Assembly (NCBI GenBank): GCA_910588615.1
Contig: CAJUOI010000006.1
Location: 1-64,000 of the forward strand
DNA: 64,000 bases
Reading direction: 5' to 3'
Source: an uncultured Christensenellaceae bacterium
Lineage (GTDB): Bacteria; Bacillota; Clostridia; Christensenellales; Borkfalkiaceae
Positions 61,804 to 64,000 of the stretch are shown here, piece after piece (position 1 is the first letter of the stretch; each line of letters opens with the position of its first letter). A program made the position numbers and the translations under genes. The notes beneath the pieces are model-generated. The model was not told the origin of the DNA. It did not search any database and saw only the letters and a list, made by a program, of their open reading frames with translations.

Positions 61804-62412
61804 ATGTGGCTGAAAAGCCTTAGCGTTACCGAACACGTCTTTTTCTGGATCGCAATTGCGGGCAGCGCCGCGCTCGTGATCCAGATCATCGTTATGCTCT
61901 GTTCCTTTGCGGGAATGGACGCCGACGTTTCGGACACCTTCGACGGCGACGTCGATTCGGACGGGGGGCTGTCCTTCTTTTCCGTCAAGGCGATCACCGC
62001 ATTCTTCGCGCTCGGCGGCTGGTGCGGCTTTGCCACGGCTTCCTCGATAAACAACGTCTGGACTCCCGTTCTCGTGGCAATCGCAACCGGCAGCGCCGCT
62101 CTCGTCGGCGTAGGCTTTGCCATGCGCGGAATTTCGAAATTGCAGTGCTCGGGAAACCTCGTCAAGGAAAAACTGACGGGCATGACGGCAACCGTTTACG
62201 TTACCGTACCCGCAGCGCGTTCGGGAAGAGGAAAAATCACGCTGACCGCACAGGGAAAATTTACCGAGCTCGACGCGGTTACGGACGACGAAGACAAACT
62301 TTCCGTCGATACCCCCGTCAGAATTCTGTCCTATGAAGAAGATTTCGTAGTCGTTGCGAAAATCGGCGCGGAACGGGCAGAAGAGAGCAAAACGGAAGAT
62401 TCCGTTTCGTAA
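61804..62412 (+). CDS. NfeD-like membrane protein
   Basis: The 202-residue protein has three hydrophobic segments (about residues 12-36, 60-80 and 86-108), a charged acidic loop after the first (DADVSDTFDGDVDSDGG), and a C-terminal NfeD/OB-fold domain from about residue 120 (LTGMTATVYVTVPAARSGRGKITLTAQG ... PVRILSYEEDFVVVAKI). Such proteins (YuaF/NfeD) are encoded beside flotillins and act with them in functional membrane microdomains. The flotillin gene follows by 26 bp. Confidence 0.9.
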   Translation: MWLKSLSVTEHVFFWIAIAGSAALVIQIIVMLCSFAGMDADVSDTFDGDVDSDGGLSFFSVKAITAFFALGGWCGFATASSINNVWTPVLVAIATGSAALVGVGFAMRGISKLQCSGNLVKEKLTGMTATVYVTVPAARSGRGKITLTAQGKFTELDAVTDDEDKLSVDTPVRILSYEEDFVVVAKIGAERAEESKTEDSVS

Positions 62413-62438
62413 TAAAAAAATAACAAGGAGAAAAAATT

Positions 62439-63841
62439 ATGTTGCATCCCGCAATCATTGCAGCCATCGTCGTTGCAGTTCTCATCGTGTTCATGATCAT
62501 TCTCACGGTCGCCGTGCGTTACAAGACGTGCCCGCCCGACAAAATCATGATTATTTACGGTAAGATCCGTCCCAATGCCGACGGCACGTACCGCAGCGCC
62601 AAATGTATCCACGGCGGCGCGGCGTTCGTTCTTCCCTTTATCCAGAAATACACCTATATGGATTTGACTCCGCTTGCGATTTCCGTCGACCTGAAAAGCG
62701 CGCTCTCCAAACAGAACATCCGTATCGACGTGCCCTCCATCTTTACCGTGGGGATCTCCACCGATCCTGGCGTCATGCAGAATGCGCCGAACGGCTGAGA
62801 ATGCTCCGCCTTAATCAGATTTCCGATTTGGCGCGGGACATCATCTTCGGACAGCTCCGTCTCGTTATCGCAACCATGAACATCGAGGAAATCAACGCGG
62901 ACAGAGATAAATTCCTCGAAGCCATTTCCCGCAACGTGGAGGGAGAACTGAAAAAAGTCGGACTCAGACTCATCAACGTAAACGTAACGGATATTTCCGA
63001 CGAATCGGGCTACATCACCGCGCTCGGACGGGAAGCCGCCGCGAAGGCTATCAACGACGCGAAAGTCTCCGTTGCGGAGGAGGATAAGAAGGGTTCCATC
63101 GGTGAAGCAAACGCCAAAATGGAAGAACGTGTCCGCGTAGCGGAAGCGGAATCCGCCGCAATCGAAGGCGAAAACAAAGCGAAAGCGGAAATCGCCCGCT
63201 CGCAGGCAATGCTCCGCGAAAAAGAAGCGGAAGCCAACAAGCTCGCCGTTACCGCCGAAAAGGTACAGGCGGCAAAAGCACTCGAAGAGAGCTACGTAGC
63301 GGAAAAGCAAGCGGAACTTTCGCGTGCGGAACGCGAAAAGGCTACCAAGGAAGCAGACGTCATCGTTGCCGCCGACATCGAGAAGCGCAAGCTGGAAATC
63401 GAAGCGGAAGCGCTCGCCGAACAGACGAGAAGACGGGCGCGCGGCGAAGCCGACGCTATTTATGCGAAGATGGACGCGGAGGCGCGCGGCTTGCGCGAAA
63501 AACTGACGAAGCAGGCGCTCGGTATGCGCGAACTCGTAAAGAGCGCGGGTACGAGCGACGAGGCAGTGCGTCTGTTGATCGCCGACAAGATAGAGAGCAT
63601 CGTTGCCGAACAGGTAAAGGCAATATCGGGCGTGAAGATAGACAAGGTAACCGTATGGGACGGCGGCACGAACGCCGACGGCAAGACGGGAACGGCAAAC
63701 TTCCTTTCGGGGCTGTTAAAAAGCCTTCCCCCGCTCGAAGAACTCTATAACATGGTCGGGCTGTCCCTGCCCAAAGCAGTCTCCCCCGTAAAAGAAGAAA
63801 AGGCAACCGAACGCAAAGAAATCTCTTCTGAAGAAAACTGA
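62439..63841 (+). pseudogene. Flotillin-like SPFH protein gene with an internal frameshift
   Basis: The 5' part (62439-62798) encodes an N-terminal membrane helix and the start of the SPFH domain (KTCPPDKIMIIYGKI, CIHGGAAFVLPFIQKYTYMDL, DVPSIFTVGISTDPGVMQN) and stops at 62796. The homologous continuation (AERLRMLRLNQISDLARDIIFGQLRL ...) is open in the -1 frame from about 62786 to 63841. A single missing base in 62783-62786 (AATGC-GCCGAA, where NAAERL is expected) explains it; there is no good slippery site. Joined, the product would be about 466 residues with an Ala/Glu-rich coiled coil (about 215-360), a normal flotillin. It could be a real mutation or a sequence error. Confidence 0.85.
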
Positions 63842-63846
63842 TTTTA

Positions 63847-63877
63847 AAAACGGACGCGTTTATATGCGTTCGTTTTT
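63847..63877 (+). terminator. Terminator after the flotillin-like gene
   Basis: AAAACGgACGC / GCGTtCGTTTT stem with continuing T. Confidence 0.8.
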
Positions 63878-63892
63878 ATTATTTTGTATCTT

Positions 63893-63953
63893 CTATCCAC
63901 CGCGCTGTGGACATCCCGTTTTTATCCACTTGCTTGTCCACAAGTTATTCACA
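63893..63953. promoter_or_regulatory. Cluster of near-consensus DnaA boxes at the right edge
   Basis: Against TTATCCACA, 63922-63930 (TTATCCACT), 63934-63942 (TTGTCCACA) and 63945-63953 (TTATTCACA) match at 8 of 9 positions, and 63893-63901 and the reverse of 63906-63914 match at 7. Such clusters are typical upstream of dnaA. The sequence stops 47 bases later. Confidence 0.7.
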
Positions 63954-64000
63954 AGGAAAAATTTGCGAAATTACCCGAAATCGGTTGAATTTTTCCTTGT

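Overview
The window looks like chromosomal DNA from an anaerobic, Gram-positive-lineage Clostridia bacterium (Bacillota) with roughly balanced base composition. Evidence is the mix of Clostridia/Bacilli-type genes: a SPOCS/LysM SipL-like protein next to veg, spmA-spmB, a PdaB-type deacetylase, GTP-type PEP carboxykinase, PPDK, a ComF protein, and AGGAGG-type ribosome binding sites. Placement in the Christensenellales/Borkfalkia area is only a guess from the style of the unknown surface proteins. No tRNA, rRNA, CRISPR array or insertion sequence was found.

Layout. 1-4.3 kb: start of ppdK, then two secreted proteins (a BspA-like leucine-rich-repeat lipoprotein and an unknown). 4.3-6.2 kb: sipL-like and veg, divergent. 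6.2-14.4 kb: a leftward run with uvrB, a HAD phosphatase, uvrA, a YjbR protein, an aminotransferase and a DUF975 membrane protein, led by a consensus promoter with a LexA-like palindrome. 14.4-19.8 kb: two small winged-helix/membrane proteins, a CvpA-like protein, glnS and, facing right, glyS. 19.8-24.3 kb: two intracellular glycoside-hydrolase-like enzymes. 24.4-28.4 kb: MreB-like, maf, ppx/gppA and a split TauE/SafE permease. 28.6-32.1 kb: a giant doubly anchored surface lipoprotein. 32.2-33.3 kb and 40.1-40.7 kb: three AT-rich accessory genes (GNAT, DUF6194, PPOX) bounded by a recurring short motif. 33.3-39.8 kb: rsmA, radical SAM, tatD, metG, a GNAT and spmAB. 40.7-45.2 kb: an O-antigen-ligase-like gene between two copies of a ~100-bp repeat, a double-OB SSB, pdaB, comF and a small XRE regulator. 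45.4-49.7 kb: an acidic zinc-ribbon protein, a second doubly anchored lipoprotein and an esterase. 49.8-54.7 kb: rpsI, rplM, alaS, cysS, cysE. 54.8-64 kb: regulators, pckA, rsmG, a SLOG protein and an NfeD/flotillin pair.

Most genes left of ~55 kb lie on the minus strand and all genes right of 59.3 kb on the plus strand. The switch zone holds three perfect DnaA boxes (56958-56993), and a second cluster of near-consensus boxes sits at the right edge (63893-63953). With the origin-type neighbourhood (rsmG, rsmA-tatD-metG, veg, cysE-cysS), this suggests the window covers or abuts the replication origin, with the leftward genes co-directional with a leftward fork.

Several operons use ATGA, GTGA or TAATG stop/start overlaps (aminotransferase/yjbR, maf/mreB, ppx/maf, tatD/radical SAM, metG/tatD, spmA/spmB, both TauE halves), which points to tight translational coupling.
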